Assembly (NCBI GenBank): GCA_016177775.1
Contig: JACOUQ010000032.1
Span: forward strand, 62,001 to 126,000
Direction: 5' to 3'
DNA length: 64,000 nt
From: Geobacter sp.
Lineage (GTDB): Bacteria > Desulfobacterota > Desulfuromonadia > Geobacterales > Geobacteraceae
Within the stretch, counting starts at the first letter, position 1. Every line of letters starts with the position of its first letter. Shown piece by piece: positions 48,473 through 58,088 of the stretch. The position numbers and the translations under genes are program-made. Under the pieces are notes generated by a model, which was not told the DNA's origin, ran no database searches, and saw only the letters and a list, made by a program, of their open reading frames with translations.

Positions 48473-50383
48473 TTACTTCTTTTTCTTTGAATTCCCCTTG
48501 CTCTTTGATGTTTTAGATGTTTTCGAGCTCGTTGTTTTCTTTCCCTTCGTTGCCTTCCCCTTCTTGCTCGACTTCTTACCTTTCCTGCTGGATTTCTTCT
48601 TGTACTTCCTCGATTCCGGCGACAGTTCATCCCGGATGTTATTGAGAAGAACCGATGATTCCTCCAGCTCCGGGTCCGCTGCCTTGGCTTTTTCCAATGC
48701 TTCCTTGGCCTCGACCAGGCGACCTGTCTTCATGTAGACCCGTCCAAGGGCGTTGAGGGCCTTGGCGTGACCTTCCTTTAATTTGACCGCTTCCGAGTAT
48801 TTCTCCGCGGCCAGGTTGTACTCCTTGTTGAACTCGTACACCAGCCCAAGCCGGTAATGGTTGTCCGGGTCAGCCGGGTTCAGTTCGACCCCTTCCTTGA
48901 GAAGTCTGATCAGATCGTCGTACTTCTTGTTCTTGACATACAGGGACATGAGGGCATTGCGTGCATCGGCATCGTCCTTTTTCAGGCGCATCACCTCCGC
49001 ATAGTGCTTCTCCGCCTCACCGTCATTGCCGAGCTTGCGCATGAGGGCGGCAAGCTCGCGATGGGCCTCCAGGTTCTCGGTGTCGAGCCTGACCGCCTCG
49101 CCATAGGCGGCCGCGGCCTCAGTGTATTTCTTCGAGGCCGCGTACAGCTTGCCTAGCTTGAAGTGTATGAGGGAGTTTTCCGGGCGCAGCTTGAGAAGCG
49201 CCTGATACTGCTCGATCGCCTCGGAGACATTGCCCCGCAGCGTGTATATGTCGGCCAGGCGGCGACGGGTGTCACCATCGGCCGGGGCCAGCCGCAGGGC
49301 CTGCCGGTATTCCACTACCGCCTCGTCGAGGAGATTTCTCCGCTCATAGAGGACGCCGAGGTTGTAGTGGATCTCGGCACTCTCCAGCTTGTTGCGCAAC
49401 GCCTCCCTGTATGAAGCGATGGCCTCTTCGTCCTTTCCCATGGCCATCTGCACGTCCCCCAGCTTCCGCAGGGCCTCGGCCCAGTCGGGACGCCCCTTCA
49501 GGGCCAGCTGGTACTCAGCGGCGGCCTTCTCGTAATCCTTGGCCTTCAGATACTCATCCCCCTTCTGCAGGCGTTCCTCCGGGGAAAGGTCGATAATTTT
49601 GCCGGCCAGGGCGTACTCCTTGCGGGCACTCTCCCTGTCCCCCCGCTTCTCCAGGATCTCGGCGAGCATGGCGTGTACTTCCTTGTTGGCGGGGTTGATG
49701 ACCAGGGCATTGCGCAGCTCGGCAATCGCCCTGTCCGGCTGGTCCTTCTTCATGTACAGCATCGCCAGGCCGATCCGCGCCTTTTCATAGCCCGACTCCT
49801 GCATGAGGGCCTTCTTGAACCCTTCCTCCGCGTTCTGCGCGAGCCCCATGGAGTCGTAGACTTCGGCGATGCCGGCGAGAATGGCAGGGTCATCGGGAAG
49901 AAGCCTGCGCGCCTCACCATAGTGATAAAGCGCCAGGGGATAAAATTTCCGGTCAGTGAAAATCCGTGCCAGTCCCTGGTGAACGCGGGGGTCGGACACG
50001 AACCTCGATGCCTTGGTCAGCTCCACCGCGGCATCGTCGGAAAGCCCCTTTTGCAGGTAACATACGCCAAGGTTCCCCCGAGCCTCGGCAAAATCGGGGT
50101 CGAGCCGCAAGACCTCCTGGTATTCCTTGATGGCTTTATCCAGGTTACCGGCCTGTTCAGCCTTGACCCCCTCCAGGAAATGAACGGCGGGGCCGTCCGG
50201 GCAGAGCTCGTCGATGCGCCGTTCGTCCGCCCGGCGCTGCTCGTCGTTCTGCTCCTTTATCACCTTGACAGCTAGTTCCCGCGCCTGGCTGCACCGGTCG
50301 CCGAACATCTTTCCCCATTCGAACGCCCCGGCCGGCAGGGCATACATCACTATTGCCAAAACAAGCAGGATTCTCATCTTCAT
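48473..50383 (-). CDS. large periplasmic TPR protein with Lys/Ser-rich tail
   Basis: 636 residues with a signal peptide (1-20, ending PAGAF). About 14 TPR units follow from residue 65 to 600 (AVHFLEGVKAEQAGNLDKAI; ARGNLGVCYLQKGLSDDAAV; IHYNLGVLYERRNLLDEAVV; ALNALGRVYMKTGRLVEAKE). The last ~45 residues are a low-complexity basic tail (KSSKKGKATKGKKTTSSKTS). It is a multi-protein scaffold; partners are unknown. A strong -10/-35 pair lies just upstream. The basic tail could bind nucleic acid or acidic surfaces; this is only an inference. Confidence 0.88.
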   Translation of the reverse strand: MKMRILLVLAIVMYALPAGAFEWGKMFGDRCSQARELAVKVIKEQNDEQRRADERRIDELCPDGPAVHFLEGVKAEQAGNLDKAIKEYQEVLRLDPDFAEARGNLGVCYLQKGLSDDAAVELTKASRFVSDPRVHQGLARIFTDRKFYPLALYHYGEARRLLPDDPAILAGIAEVYDSMGLAQNAEEGFKKALMQESGYEKARIGLAMLYMKKDQPDRAIAELRNALVINPANKEVHAMLAEILEKRGDRESARKEYALAGKIIDLSPEERLQKGDEYLKAKDYEKAAAEYQLALKGRPDWAEALRKLGDVQMAMGKDEEAIASYREALRNKLESAEIHYNLGVLYERRNLLDEAVVEYRQALRLAPADGDTRRRLADIYTLRGNVSEAIEQYQALLKLRPENSLIHFKLGKLYAASKKYTEAAAAYGEAVRLDTENLEAHRELAALMRKLGNDGEAEKHYAEVMRLKKDDADARNALMSLYVKNKKYDDLIRLLKEGVELNPADPDNHYRLGLVYEFNKEYNLAAEKYSEAVKLKEGHAKALNALGRVYMKTGRLVEAKEALEKAKAADPELEESSVLLNNIRDELSPESRKYKKKSSRKGKKSSKKGKATKGKKTTSSKTSKTSKSKGNSKKKK

Positions 50384-50412
50384 AGTTCACTCTCCCCATT
50401 TTGAAAGGTCGC

Positions 50413-50441
50413 ATTATACACCGCGGAGCTCCGGAATTCAA
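50413..50441 (-). promoter_or_regulatory. sigma-70 promoter of the TPR gene with palindromic spacer
   Basis: On the minus strand TTGAAT, 17 bases, TATAAT. The spacer holds the 10-bp palindrome CGGAGCTCCG next to CCGCGG, a possible repressor site. It lies about 30 bases upstream of the start codon. Confidence 0.7.
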
Positions 50442-50569
50442 CGATTTACGCGCAATGCGGCGCAGGACGGCGCCTCTCGTTGACATTTTCCATAAGGTGT
50501 AAGCAAGATCGGCCATCGCCCCCTTCCAGCCGCACAGCCGCGAAGGGAGCCTGAATGCGCCGAACGGCC

Positions 50570-50601
50570 TTGACTTTGGCGGCAAAGATGATTAAATCAT
50601 C
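50570..50601 (+). promoter_or_regulatory. candidate hsp20-lon promoter with operator palindrome
   Basis: TTGACT, 16 bases, TTAAAT. The -10 is embedded in GATGATTAAATCATC (50587-50601), a perfect 7-bp inverted repeat around one A. No sigma-32-type CCCCAT box is visible, so control by a repressor at this palindrome is the simplest reading. Confidence 0.5.
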
Positions 50602-50675
50602 AGGTATCGTGGTGCAGGTCTCGGCCGCATATGCGCGCTAACGTCAAGTCCGCCATCTTCGCAGTCGAGGATCGT

Positions 50676-51107
50676 ATGGCCGTAATCCCCAAGGGATCGC
50701 ATGATGTTCTGGAAACGTTCAAGGAGCAACTGGACGGCATCCTGGAATCACTCCTGAAGTCGTCCTTCGGTGAATGCGAGTTCTCCCCGCAGATCGATGT
50801 CTACGAAACCCCGACCGATTACCTGGTGGAGGCGGAACTCCCCGGTTTCGAGAAAAACGACCTGTCGCTGCGGATATTTCAGAACATCATGGCCATCGAG
50901 GGGGTGAAGCGTCAGGACTCCCTCGACCGAAACGTCCGCTTCATCCGGATGGAGCGCCACTTCGGCTGCTTCTACCGAACGGTGGGCCTGCCCCCTTATG
51001 TGGACACAGCACAGGTCAAGGCGACCTTCCAGCTCGGGCTGCTCAAGGTAGCGTTCCGCAAGCTCTCCGACAAGCGCCCGACCATCCGCGAAATACCGAT
51101 AGAATGA
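50676..51107 (+). CDS. small heat-shock protein, Hsp20/alpha-crystallin
   Basis: A 143-residue ATP-independent chaperone. The alpha-crystallin domain spans about 38-130: [59 protein letters not shown] and the end motif [13 protein letters not shown] lies six bases before the ATG at 50676; an ATG at 50631 is less likely. lon follows after 10 bases, so chaperone and protease would be co-expressed. Confidence 0.93.
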   Translation: MAVIPKGSHDVLETFKEQLDGILESLLKSSFGECEFSPQIDVYETPTDYLVEAELPGFEKNDLSLRIFQNIMAIEGVKRQDSLDRNVRFIRMERHFGCFYRTVGLPPYVDTAQVKATFQLGLLKVAFRKLSDKRPTIREIPIE

Positions 51108-51117
51108 GGTACCAGTC

Positions 51118-53562
51118 ATGGAAAACGCACCGCAAACCGAAGAACTGAAAATACCCGATGTACTGCCGCTCCTGCCGGTGCGAGACGTAGTGGTCTATCC
51201 GTACATGATCCTCCCCCTTTTCGTGGGCCGGGAGATCTCCATCAATGCGGTGGACGCCGCCTTGGCCAGTGACCGGCTGATCTTCCTCGCCACCCAGAAG
51301 GAGGTCGGGGAGGAGGAGCCGACGCCGGAAGGTATCTACGAAGTAGGCACAGTCGCCATGATCATGCGGATGCTCAAGCTGCCGGACGGCCGCGTGAAGA
51401 TCCTTGTGCAGGGGCTGGCCAAGGGGCGCGTCCTTTCCTACGAAGCGGACAAGCCGTTCTATTCGGTCAAGATCGAGCGCCTGGTGGAGCTGGCCACAAC
51501 GGAAATCACCCTGGAGACCGAAGCCCTGATGCGCACGGTCAAGGAGCTCCTCTCCAAGATCGTATCGCTGGGGAAGGTGATCTCCCCGGAAGTGCTGGTC
51601 ATCCTGGAGAACATGCAGGAACCCGGAAGCCTTGCCGACCTGGTCGCCAGCAATATCGGCCTCAAGGTGGAGGAGGCCCAGCGGCTGCTGGAAATAATCG
51701 ACCCCATTGAGCGGCTGAAAAAGGTCAACGAGTACCTGAACAAGGAATACGAGCTGCTCGATGTCCAGGCGCGCATCCAGTCCGCGGCCAAGGAGGAGAT
51801 GGGGAAGACCCAGCGGGAGTACTATTTGCGCGAGCAACTGCGCGCCATCCAGCAGGAGCTGGGAGAGACGGATGCCCGCTCCGAGGAGCTAAGTGAGCTC
51901 CGCAAGGCCATCGAGAGCTCCAAGATGCCATCCCATGCTGACAAGGAGGCCCTCAAGCAGCTCAACCGCCTGGAGCAGATGCACCCGGATGCCGCCGAAT
52001 CGGCCATGCTTCGCACCTACCTGGACTGGCTGGTGGAGATCCCCTGGAGCAAGGCGACCAAGGACTCCCTGAACCTCAAGACGGCCAAGAAGATCCTGGA
52101 CGAGGACCATTACTACCTGCACAAGATCAAGGAGCGGATACTGGAATTCCTGGCGGTACGCAAGCTGAAGAAGACCTCAAAGGGGCCGATCCTCTGCTTC
52201 GTGGGGCCTCCGGGGGTCGGCAAGACCTCCCTGGGCAAATCCATAGCCCGGGCCATGGGGCGCAAGTTCGTGCGCATCTCACTGGGGGGGGTCCGCGACG
52301 AGGCGGAGATCCGCGGCCATCGCCGCACCTACGTTGGAGCCATGCCGGGACGGATTGTCCAGGGGCTGAAACAGGCCGGCTCCAACAACCCCGTGTTCAT
52401 GCTGGATGAGCTGGACAAGCTGGGGAGCGATTTCCGCGGCGACCCATCCTCGGCCCTTCTGGAGGTGCTCGATCCGGAGCAGAACAACTCCTTCTCCGAC
52501 CACTACATCAACCTCCCGTTCGACCTGTCGAACGTGATGTTCATCGCCACGGCCAACCAGATCGACACCGTCCCCGGCCCCCTGCGCGACCGGATGGAGG
52601 TGATCCAGCTCTCCGGCTACACCGAGGAGGAGAAGCTGCAGATCGCCAAGCGCTACCTGATCCCCCGACAGATCAAAGAAAACGGCATCGCCGAAAAGGA
52701 CATCGCCTTCTCCGATCAGGCGCTCAAGGCCCTCATCGCCAAGTACACCCGCGAAGCAGGACTGCGGAACCTGGAGCGGGAGATCGGCAGTATCTGCCGC
52801 AAGGTGGCCCGCAGGATCGCCGAGGGGGAGAAAAAGCGGTTCCAGATCAACACCGGCAGTGTCGAGAAATACCTCGGGCCTCCCCGCTACCTGCGGGAAG
52901 GGGAGATGGAAAAGAACGAGGTGGGGGTGGCCACCGGCCTGGCCTGGACCCCGGTCGGCGGCGAGGTGCTGTTCGTCGAAGCCACCATCATGAAGGGGAA
53001 GGGGGGTCTCACCCTCACAGGCCAGCTGGGAGACGTGATGAAGGAATCGGTGCAGGCGGCCCTCTCCTACATCCGCGCCAATGCCTCCGACCTCTCGCTT
53101 CCCGAGGACTTTTACGGCACGCAGGACATCCATGTCCATGTCCCGGCCGGCGCCATTCCGAAGGACGGACCGTCGGCAGGGATCACCATGGCAACCGCGC
53201 TCATATCCCTCCTCACCAAGGTCCCGATCCGCAGGGAAGTGGCCATGACCGGAGAAATCACCCTTCGCGGCAAGGTCCTCCCCATCGGCGGGCTGAAGGA
53301 AAAGATTCTGGCCGCCATCCGCGCCGGCATCACCACGGTCATCATTCCCGAGCAGAACGTGAAGGACCTGGAGGACGTTCCGAAGGAGATACTGAAGAAG
53401 GTGAAAATCGTGCCTGTCAGCGTTCTGGATGATGTGCTCAAGGTGGCGCTGGAGAACTTCCCTCCCGCCAAGCCGCCGGCAGCCAAGGCAACTCCCGCCA
53501 AGGCCAAGGCACCGGCACGCGGCGTCGTGGTCACACCAAGAAACAGGATTGTGGCGAGGTAA
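51118..53562 (+). CDS. lon: ATP-dependent protease Lon
   Basis: An 814-residue cytosolic serine protease that degrades misfolded and regulatory proteins. N-terminal substrate-binding domain from [23 protein letters not shown]+ module with Walker [10 protein letters not shown] near 363 and Walker [12 protein letters not shown]. The Ser-Lys protease dyad is in [14 protein letters not shown] (S about 684) and [17 protein letters not shown] (K about 727). A Pro/Lys/Ala-rich tail ([18 protein letters not shown]) ends the protein. Length and domain order are normal. It lies in an operon with hsp20 upstream. Confidence 0.98.
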   Translation: MENAPQTEELKIPDVLPLLPVRDVVVYPYMILPLFVGREISINAVDAALASDRLIFLATQKEVGEEEPTPEGIYEVGTVAMIMRMLKLPDGRVKILVQGLAKGRVLSYEADKPFYSVKIERLVELATTEITLETEALMRTVKELLSKIVSLGKVISPEVLVILENMQEPGSLADLVASNIGLKVEEAQRLLEIIDPIERLKKVNEYLNKEYELLDVQARIQSAAKEEMGKTQREYYLREQLRAIQQELGETDARSEELSELRKAIESSKMPSHADKEALKQLNRLEQMHPDAAESAMLRTYLDWLVEIPWSKATKDSLNLKTAKKILDEDHYYLHKIKERILEFLAVRKLKKTSKGPILCFVGPPGVGKTSLGKSIARAMGRKFVRISLGGVRDEAEIRGHRRTYVGAMPGRIVQGLKQAGSNNPVFMLDELDKLGSDFRGDPSSALLEVLDPEQNNSFSDHYINLPFDLSNVMFIATANQIDTVPGPLRDRMEVIQLSGYTEEEKLQIAKRYLIPRQIKENGIAEKDIAFSDQALKALIAKYTREAGLRNLEREIGSICRKVARRIAEGEKKRFQINTGSVEKYLGPPRYLREGEMEKNEVGVATGLAWTPVGGEVLFVEATIMKGKGGLTLTGQLGDVMKESVQAALSYIRANASDLSLPEDFYGTQDIHVHVPAGAIPKDGPSAGITMATALISLLTKVPIRREVAMTGEITLRGKVLPIGGLKEKILAAIRAGITTVIIPEQNVKDLEDVPKEILKKVKIVPVSVLDDVLKVALENFPPAKPPAAKATPAKAKAPARGVVVTPRNRIVAR

Positions 53563-53565
53563 GGG

Positions 53566-54555
53566 GTGAAGCTTGCGGAACTGGGGGAGTTCGGCCTGAT
53601 CGGTCAGATCGCCCGCAAGGTCTCTCCGGACAAAACGGTTCGGTTGGGAATCGGCGACGACGCGGCCGCAACCGAACCCACCCCCGGCTGCCTCACCCTC
53701 ACGACCTCGGACATGCTGATCGAGGGGGTCCACTTCGACCTCGACTGGTGCACCCCCGCTTCCCTTGGCCGAAAATCGCTCAGCGTCAACCTCTCTGACA
53801 TCGCGGCCATGGGTGGTGTTCCGCGCTGGTTTCTCCTCTCCCTCGCCATCCCACCCACCCTCCCCGTGGAATTTCTAGATGCCTTCATCCAGGGAATGTT
53901 GGGGCTCGCGACAGAGCACAATGTCACCCTGATCGGCGGCGATACCTGCTCCTCCCGCAACGGTCTGGCCATATCGGTCACCCTCTTGGGTGAGCAACTG
54001 CCAGAGAGGGTGGTAAGCCGCTCTGGTGCGCGCCCCGGCGATCTTGTCTTCGTAACCGGGACGCTCGGTGATTCGGCACTCGGGCTGGAAATGCTCAAGA
54101 AAGGCGAACGAAGCGGGCCTGCGGTGGAAAAGCATCTCGACCCCACCCCCCGGCTCCGCGAGGGGATGGCACTGGCAGAAGCAGGGCTTCCCATCGCCAT
54201 GATCGACATCAGCGACGGCCTGGCAGCCGACCTTGGGCACATCCTGGAAATGTCGGGAGTGGGGGCCAGGCTGCTGCTGGACGAAATTCCTCTCTCCCCC
54301 TTTTACCGGGAGAGAGTTGCCGATTACGCGTCGGACCCTTTCCGGCTAGCCTTGGGAGGCGGAGAAGATTACGAGCTCCTCTTCACTGCCCCACCCTCTG
54401 CCAGGGAAGAGGTATTTGCCATCTGCCGCTCCTGCGGCACCCCGGCATCAGTCATCGGCACGATCACGGAGTCGGCAGGCTTGACGATCGAATCAGCCAC
54501 GTTCCCCAATTACCGACTTTCAGAAAAGGGGTACAACCATTTCCGAAACGACTGA
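53566..54555 (+). CDS. thiL: thiamine-monophosphate kinase
   Basis: The last step of thiamine diphosphate synthesis, phosphorylating thiamine monophosphate with ATP. 329 residues of the AIRS/PurM fold: GIGDDAAATEPTPG, TSDMLIEGVHFDLDW, NLSDIAAMGG, LIGGDTCSS, MIDISDGLAADLGHI and GGGEDYELLFT. The GTG start is at 53566, four bases after the lon stop, with GAGGTAAGG upstream. The C-terminal bases overlap the probable true start of cheR. Confidence 0.97.
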   Translation: MKLAELGEFGLIGQIARKVSPDKTVRLGIGDDAAATEPTPGCLTLTTSDMLIEGVHFDLDWCTPASLGRKSLSVNLSDIAAMGGVPRWFLLSLAIPPTLPVEFLDAFIQGMLGLATEHNVTLIGGDTCSSRNGLAISVTLLGEQLPERVVSRSGARPGDLVFVTGTLGDSALGLEMLKKGERSGPAVEKHLDPTPRLREGMALAEAGLPIAMIDISDGLAADLGHILEMSGVGARLLLDEIPLSPFYRERVADYASDPFRLALGGGEDYELLFTAPPSAREEVFAICRSCGTPASVIGTITESAGLTIESATFPNYRLSEKGYNHFRND

Positions 54556-54643
54556 ATCCAACCGAATACCGTCTTCAGCCAGGGAAATACTCAAACGGAC
54601 CGTTAGCCCCGACCAGGAATTCAAGGCCGAGACCTTTGGCGCC

Positions 54644-55429
54644 TTGGCCGCCTTCCTCGCAGAAAAACGGGACTTCCGCCTCGGCAGCTACAAAGACAAA
54701 TGCATCAAGCGCCGCATCGCCATCCGTATCCGTGCAACCTCCTCTGCTTCGCCCGAGGAATACCTGGAACTGCTGAACCGTGACCCGCAGGAGATCGACC
54801 TGCTCCTCAAGGTGCTCACCATCCACGTCAGCCAGTTTTTCCGTAACCCCTCCACCTTCACCAAGCTGACGACCGATATTTTCCCCTACTTGCTCTTCAA
54901 GGCGGAAAACGAAGGGCGCGCAGAGCTCAATATCTGGAGCGTTGGCTGTTCCAGCGGCGAGGAACCCTATACCCTGGCGATCCTCGTGCTCGACACATTC
55001 GCCGAGGAGTTGGACAAGACCGCGGTTTCCATTCAGGCCACGGACATCGACGAGAGGATTCTGGAGATGGCGCAGGAAGCGCTTTATGAGCCGGAACGCC
55101 TCAAAGACGTGCCGCCGCTTCTGAAGGAGAGGTATTTCGAGGCTTGCAATGGCAGGTTCCGGCCGGTGCAGCAGGTGCGCGGCATGGTCTGCTTCCGGCA
55201 GTGCGACCTGTTGCACGAGAATTCGTTTGTGGAAAGCGACCTGATCCTCTGCCGTAACGTTCTGATCTATTTGGAAAGGTCTGAGCAGGAAAGGATCTTG
55301 CGGATGTTTGCCGACGCCCTCCGTCCCGGCGGCATCCTGGTGCTGGGGAAGTCAGAAACCTTGGTGGGGACAGCTCGCTCCCTGTTCAGGACCGTCTGTC
55401 CGGTGGAGCGGATTTACAAGAAGCTGTAA
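54644..55429 (+). CDS. cheR: CheR-type protein-glutamate methyltransferase
   Basis: Methylates chemoreceptor glutamates using S-adenosylmethionine. The domain holds FRLGSYKDKCIKRRIAIRIR, HVSQFFRNPSTF, the SAM motif WSVGCSSGEEPYTLAI, QATDIDERILEMA, DLILCRNVLIYL and LRPGGILVLGKSE. From the TTG at 54644 it is 261 residues. The same frame continues upstream through conserved-looking residues (REILKRTVSPDQEFKAETFG) to an ATT at 54539 preceded by AAGGGG, with no ATG, GTG or TTG before the thiL frame. The true start is therefore uncertain and may be the non-canonical ATT. No other che genes are present. Confidence 0.9.
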   Translation: MAAFLAEKRDFRLGSYKDKCIKRRIAIRIRATSSASPEEYLELLNRDPQEIDLLLKVLTIHVSQFFRNPSTFTKLTTDIFPYLLFKAENEGRAELNIWSVGCSSGEEPYTLAILVLDTFAEELDKTAVSIQATDIDERILEMAQEALYEPERLKDVPPLLKERYFEACNGRFRPVQQVRGMVCFRQCDLLHENSFVESDLILCRNVLIYLERSEQERILRMFADALRPGGILVLGKSETLVGTARSLFRTVCPVERIYKKL

Positions 55430-56443
55430 TCAGCAGATCCGGGGAAGCTGCTCCCCGGCCAGCATCTCCACCCCGCGCATCCCTCCCGCCACGGTCTCCA
55501 TCCGCACCCGCCCGGCTTCAGCAGCAGTCACCCCACCGATAACAGCCGCATCCTTACCAAGCGGATGTATCCGCATCCGCTCCAGCACCCGTTCCGCCGC
55601 ATCCGGGGCAACAATGGCCAGAAGCTTCCCCTCGTTGGCCACGTAGAGGGGATCCAGGCCGAGAATGGCACATACCCCCCGCACCTGCGGGTGGACCGGG
55701 ATGGATCTCTCCAGAAGCGTTACCGAAACCTGCGACTGGAGCGCTATCTCCTTGAGGGTGGTGGCCACGCCCCCCCGTGTCGGGTCGCGCAGGACATGGA
55801 CCGCATCCCCCCCCTCCCGCAGGATCTCCGCCACGAGCCCATTGAGCGGTGCGCTGTCGCTCAGCACCTCAGTCTCCAACTCCAGCCCCTCCCTGTTGGC
55901 GAGGACAGCGATCCCGTGGTCACCCACGGTGCCGCTGACGATGATCCGGTCGCCCTCCCCGGCGTTCCCGCCGCCCAGTTCCAGCTCATGCTCGAATACC
56001 CCGATCCCGGCGGTGTTGATGAAGATCCGGTCCGCGCTCCCCCGGGCCACCACCTTGGTGTCGCCGGTGGCGATGGTTACCCCGGCCCGGTCCGCGGCCC
56101 GGCGCATGGATTCAAGGATAAGCCGCAGGTCGTGGCGGCTGAACCCCTCCTCCAGGATCAGCCCGACGCTGATGCAGAGCGGCTGCGCCCCCACCATTGC
56201 CAGGTCGTTCACCGTGCCGTGCACGGCCAGGCTCCCGATGTCGCCGCCGGGGAAGAAGATCGGGTCCACCACGTAGGAGTCGGTGGTGAAGGCAAGGCGG
56301 CGGCCGTCGTGGGTGATGACCGCCGCGTCGTTCTGGCCACTGACCGGGGTCCCGGAAAGCGTGGGGATGATCAGCTCGTCCAAGAGCTGGTGAGAGAGTT
56401 TTCCGCCACTGCCATGGCCGAGAAGGATCAGGTCTTTGTTCAA
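55430..56443 (-). CDS. hypE: hydrogenase maturation protein HypE
   Basis: Dehydrates the carbamoyl group on its own C-terminal Cys to cyanide for the NiFe site. 337 residues, AIRS/PurM fold (LLGHGSGGKLSHQLLDELII, VSGQNDAAVITHDGRRLAFT, AVHGTVNDLAMVGAQP, GDTKVV), and the diagnostic C-terminus LPRIC. The start is taken as TTG 56443, with GGAG seven bases upstream; residues upstream of it (FFSAFLCALCGEKN) are a translated repeat. It ends directly against the cheR stop codon, with no gap. Confidence 0.96.
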   Translation of the reverse strand: MNKDLILLGHGSGGKLSHQLLDELIIPTLSGTPVSGQNDAAVITHDGRRLAFTTDSYVVDPIFFPGGDIGSLAVHGTVNDLAMVGAQPLCISVGLILEEGFSRHDLRLILESMRRAADRAGVTIATGDTKVVARGSADRIFINTAGIGVFEHELELGGGNAGEGDRIIVSGTVGDHGIAVLANREGLELETEVLSDSAPLNGLVAEILREGGDAVHVLRDPTRGGVATTLKEIALQSQVSVTLLERSIPVHPQVRGVCAILGLDPLYVANEGKLLAIVAPDAAERVLERMRIHPLGKDAAVIGGVTAAEAGRVRMETVAGGMRGVEMLAGEQLPRIC

Positions 56444-56470
56444 TTTCAGACTCCTGTAAAATCTGTTTTT

Positions 56471-56640
56471 TTCACCGCAGAGGGCGCAGAGGAACGCAGA
56501 GAAGAATTTAATATTTGTAGGAGCGGCTTTAGCCGCGATCAACTTTTGTATTCATCGCGCCTGAAGGCGCTCCTACAATTTCGTTTTGCAACAAGCGACT
56601 TTTGTTTTACTCTGCGTTCCTCTGCGCCCTCTGCGGTGAA
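56471..56640. repeat. nested repeats: CGCAGAG inverted repeat with a GTAGGAGC element inside
   Basis: The outer arms are TTCACCGCAGAGGGCGCAGA and CTCTGCGCCCTCTGCGGTGAA (56471-56502 and 56610-56640). Inside them, 56517-56576 is a separate inverted element with ends GTAGGAGC and GCTCCTAC. A repeat inserted inside another repeat is the simplest reading. It fills the hypD-hypE gap. Confidence 0.85.
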
Positions 56641-56646
56641 TGCTTT

Positions 56647-57738
56647 TTAAATACCGTACTTATAAGCCGCCGCGCACGTCCCTTCTGACGACACCATGCA
56701 CGCCCCGACCGGCGCCTCCGGCGTGCACCCCTTGGCAAAGAGCGGGCAGTCAGCAGGCGTAATCTTCCCCCGAAGGATGTCCCCGCACCGGCAGCCGGCA
56801 TGCTCCCGCAGGGGTTCCACTCTCACCGACACGGCGCGTTCGGCATCGAACGCCGCGTACTTTTCGCGAATCGCAAGCCCGCTGCCGGGAATGACCCCGA
56901 TGCCGCGCCACTCCGCGTCGGACGGCTCGAAGACCTCCTCCAGCACCTCGCAGGCCTTGCGGTTCCCCTCGGGCTTTACCACCCGGCTGTACTGGATCTC
57001 CACGCGGCTCACCCTCTCCACCACCTGCCGAACCAGCATCTGCACCCCCTGCATCACGTCGGTCGGCTCGAAGCCAGTCACCACGCAGGGAATATTGAAT
57101 TGTTCCGCAAGGGGACGGTAGGCGTCGGCGCCGATGATGGCACTCACATGCGCCGGGCAGATGTAGCCGTCGAGCCCCAGCTCCGGGTCGGCGGTCAGCA
57201 CCTCCATCGGCTTCGGAATGGTCCGGTGGGAGCCGAGGACGAAGTAGTTGGCAAGGCCAAGCTGCTGGGCGGAGATTATACTTCCGGCCACAGTCGGCGT
57301 AGTGGTCTCGAATCCGACGCCAAGGAAGATTACGCAGCGGTCGCGGTTCCGCTCCGCCAGCTTTACCGCATCCAGCGGCGAATAGACGACGCGCACGTCG
57401 GCCCCCCTGGCCCGCTCCTCCATCAGGGATGAGCTGGAGCCCGGAACGCGGAGCATATCGCCGAAGGTTGCAACGATGACGCCGGAGAGGCGGCTGTAGG
57501 CCACCGCCTTGTCCACGTATCCGGCCGGCGTGACGCAGACCGGGCAGCCGGGGCCGGAGATGAGCCGCACCTGCGGCGGGAGAAGCCCCCGCAAGCCGTA
57601 CTGATAGATCGCCATGGTATGCGTGCCGCACACCTCCATGAATGTCATGGTCCTGCCGGCCTTCGCCGCCAGTTCGGCAATGTGCGCAGCAATCCCCTTC
57701 ACTATGCGGGAGTCGCGAAATTCGTCTTGATAGTTCAT
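56647..57738 (-). CDS. hypD: hydrogenase maturation protein HypD
   Basis: The scaffold and redox protein, with HypC, on which the Fe(CN)2CO group is built. 363 residues with FMEVCGTHTMAIY (Cys of the conserved CGTHT motif), SGPGCPVCVTP, FGDMLRVPGSSSSL, and GFEPTDVMQGVQMLV. The C-terminal cysteine cluster (CRCGDILRG, DCPLFAKGCTPE, GACMVSSEGTCAA) holds a [4Fe-4S] centre. Starts seven bases after the hypC stop. Confidence 0.97.
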   Translation of the reverse strand: MNYQDEFRDSRIVKGIAAHIAELAAKAGRTMTFMEVCGTHTMAIYQYGLRGLLPPQVRLISGPGCPVCVTPAGYVDKAVAYSRLSGVIVATFGDMLRVPGSSSSLMEERARGADVRVVYSPLDAVKLAERNRDRCVIFLGVGFETTTPTVAGSIISAQQLGLANYFVLGSHRTIPKPMEVLTADPELGLDGYICPAHVSAIIGADAYRPLAEQFNIPCVVTGFEPTDVMQGVQMLVRQVVERVSRVEIQYSRVVKPEGNRKACEVLEEVFEPSDAEWRGIGVIPGSGLAIREKYAAFDAERAVSVRVEPLREHAGCRCGDILRGKITPADCPLFAKGCTPEAPVGACMVSSEGTCAAAYKYGI

Positions 57739-57745
57739 AAACCGA

Positions 57746-57976
57746 TTACCCCATGTCCTCTGGATGGAAAACCTCGCGCATCATCTCCAGGGTCTGCCGG
57801 GCATCCTCCTCGTCGAGCTTCGAAATTGCGAATCCTGCGTGGACGATGATGAAATCCCCCACCACAAGCTCTTCAGCCAGGAGCATGAGGCTCGCCTCGC
57901 GCCTGACGCCGTCGATCTCGGCCACGGCGCTGGTGCCATCTATGCTCGTTATCCTCATGGGTACGCCTACGCACAT
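57746..57976 (-). CDS. hypC: hydrogenase maturation chaperone HypC
   Basis: A 76-residue HypC/HupF chaperone that binds the iron precursor and the large subunit of hydrogenase. Begins MCVGVPMRITSIDGTSAVAE with the essential N-terminal Cys2, and has GDFIIVHAGFAISKLDEEDA. GGAGGAAAACAAG precedes the ATG at 57976. Located between hypF and hypD. Confidence 0.96.
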   Translation of the reverse strand: MCVGVPMRITSIDGTSAVAEIDGVRREASLMLLAEELVVGDFIIVHAGFAISKLDEEDARQTLEMMREVFHPEDMG

Positions 57977-58003
57977 CTTGTTTTCCTCCGGAATTATCCG
58001 ATC

Positions 58004-58088
58004 GTAGGGGCGAAGCATTTTTCATCTGCTTCGCCCATGTTCGAGCCATTTTATCGGGCAAAGCAGATAAACCTTGCTTTGCCCCTAC
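58004..58088. repeat. GTAGGGGC...GCCCCTAC palindromic repeat containing the hypF stop
   Basis: Ends GTAGGGGCGAAGCA and TGCTTTGCCCCTAC. Inside are CATCTGCTTCGCCC and GGGCAAAGCAGATAAACC inverted to each other. The hypF stop TAG (58085-58087 complement) is the terminal GTAG of the element. Confidence 0.87.

Noticed and set aside
56444..56542. N-terminal extension of HypE
   Set aside because: FFSAFLCALCGEKN is the translation of the CGCAGAG repeat; a TTG with a good ribosome-binding site starts the conserved sequence.
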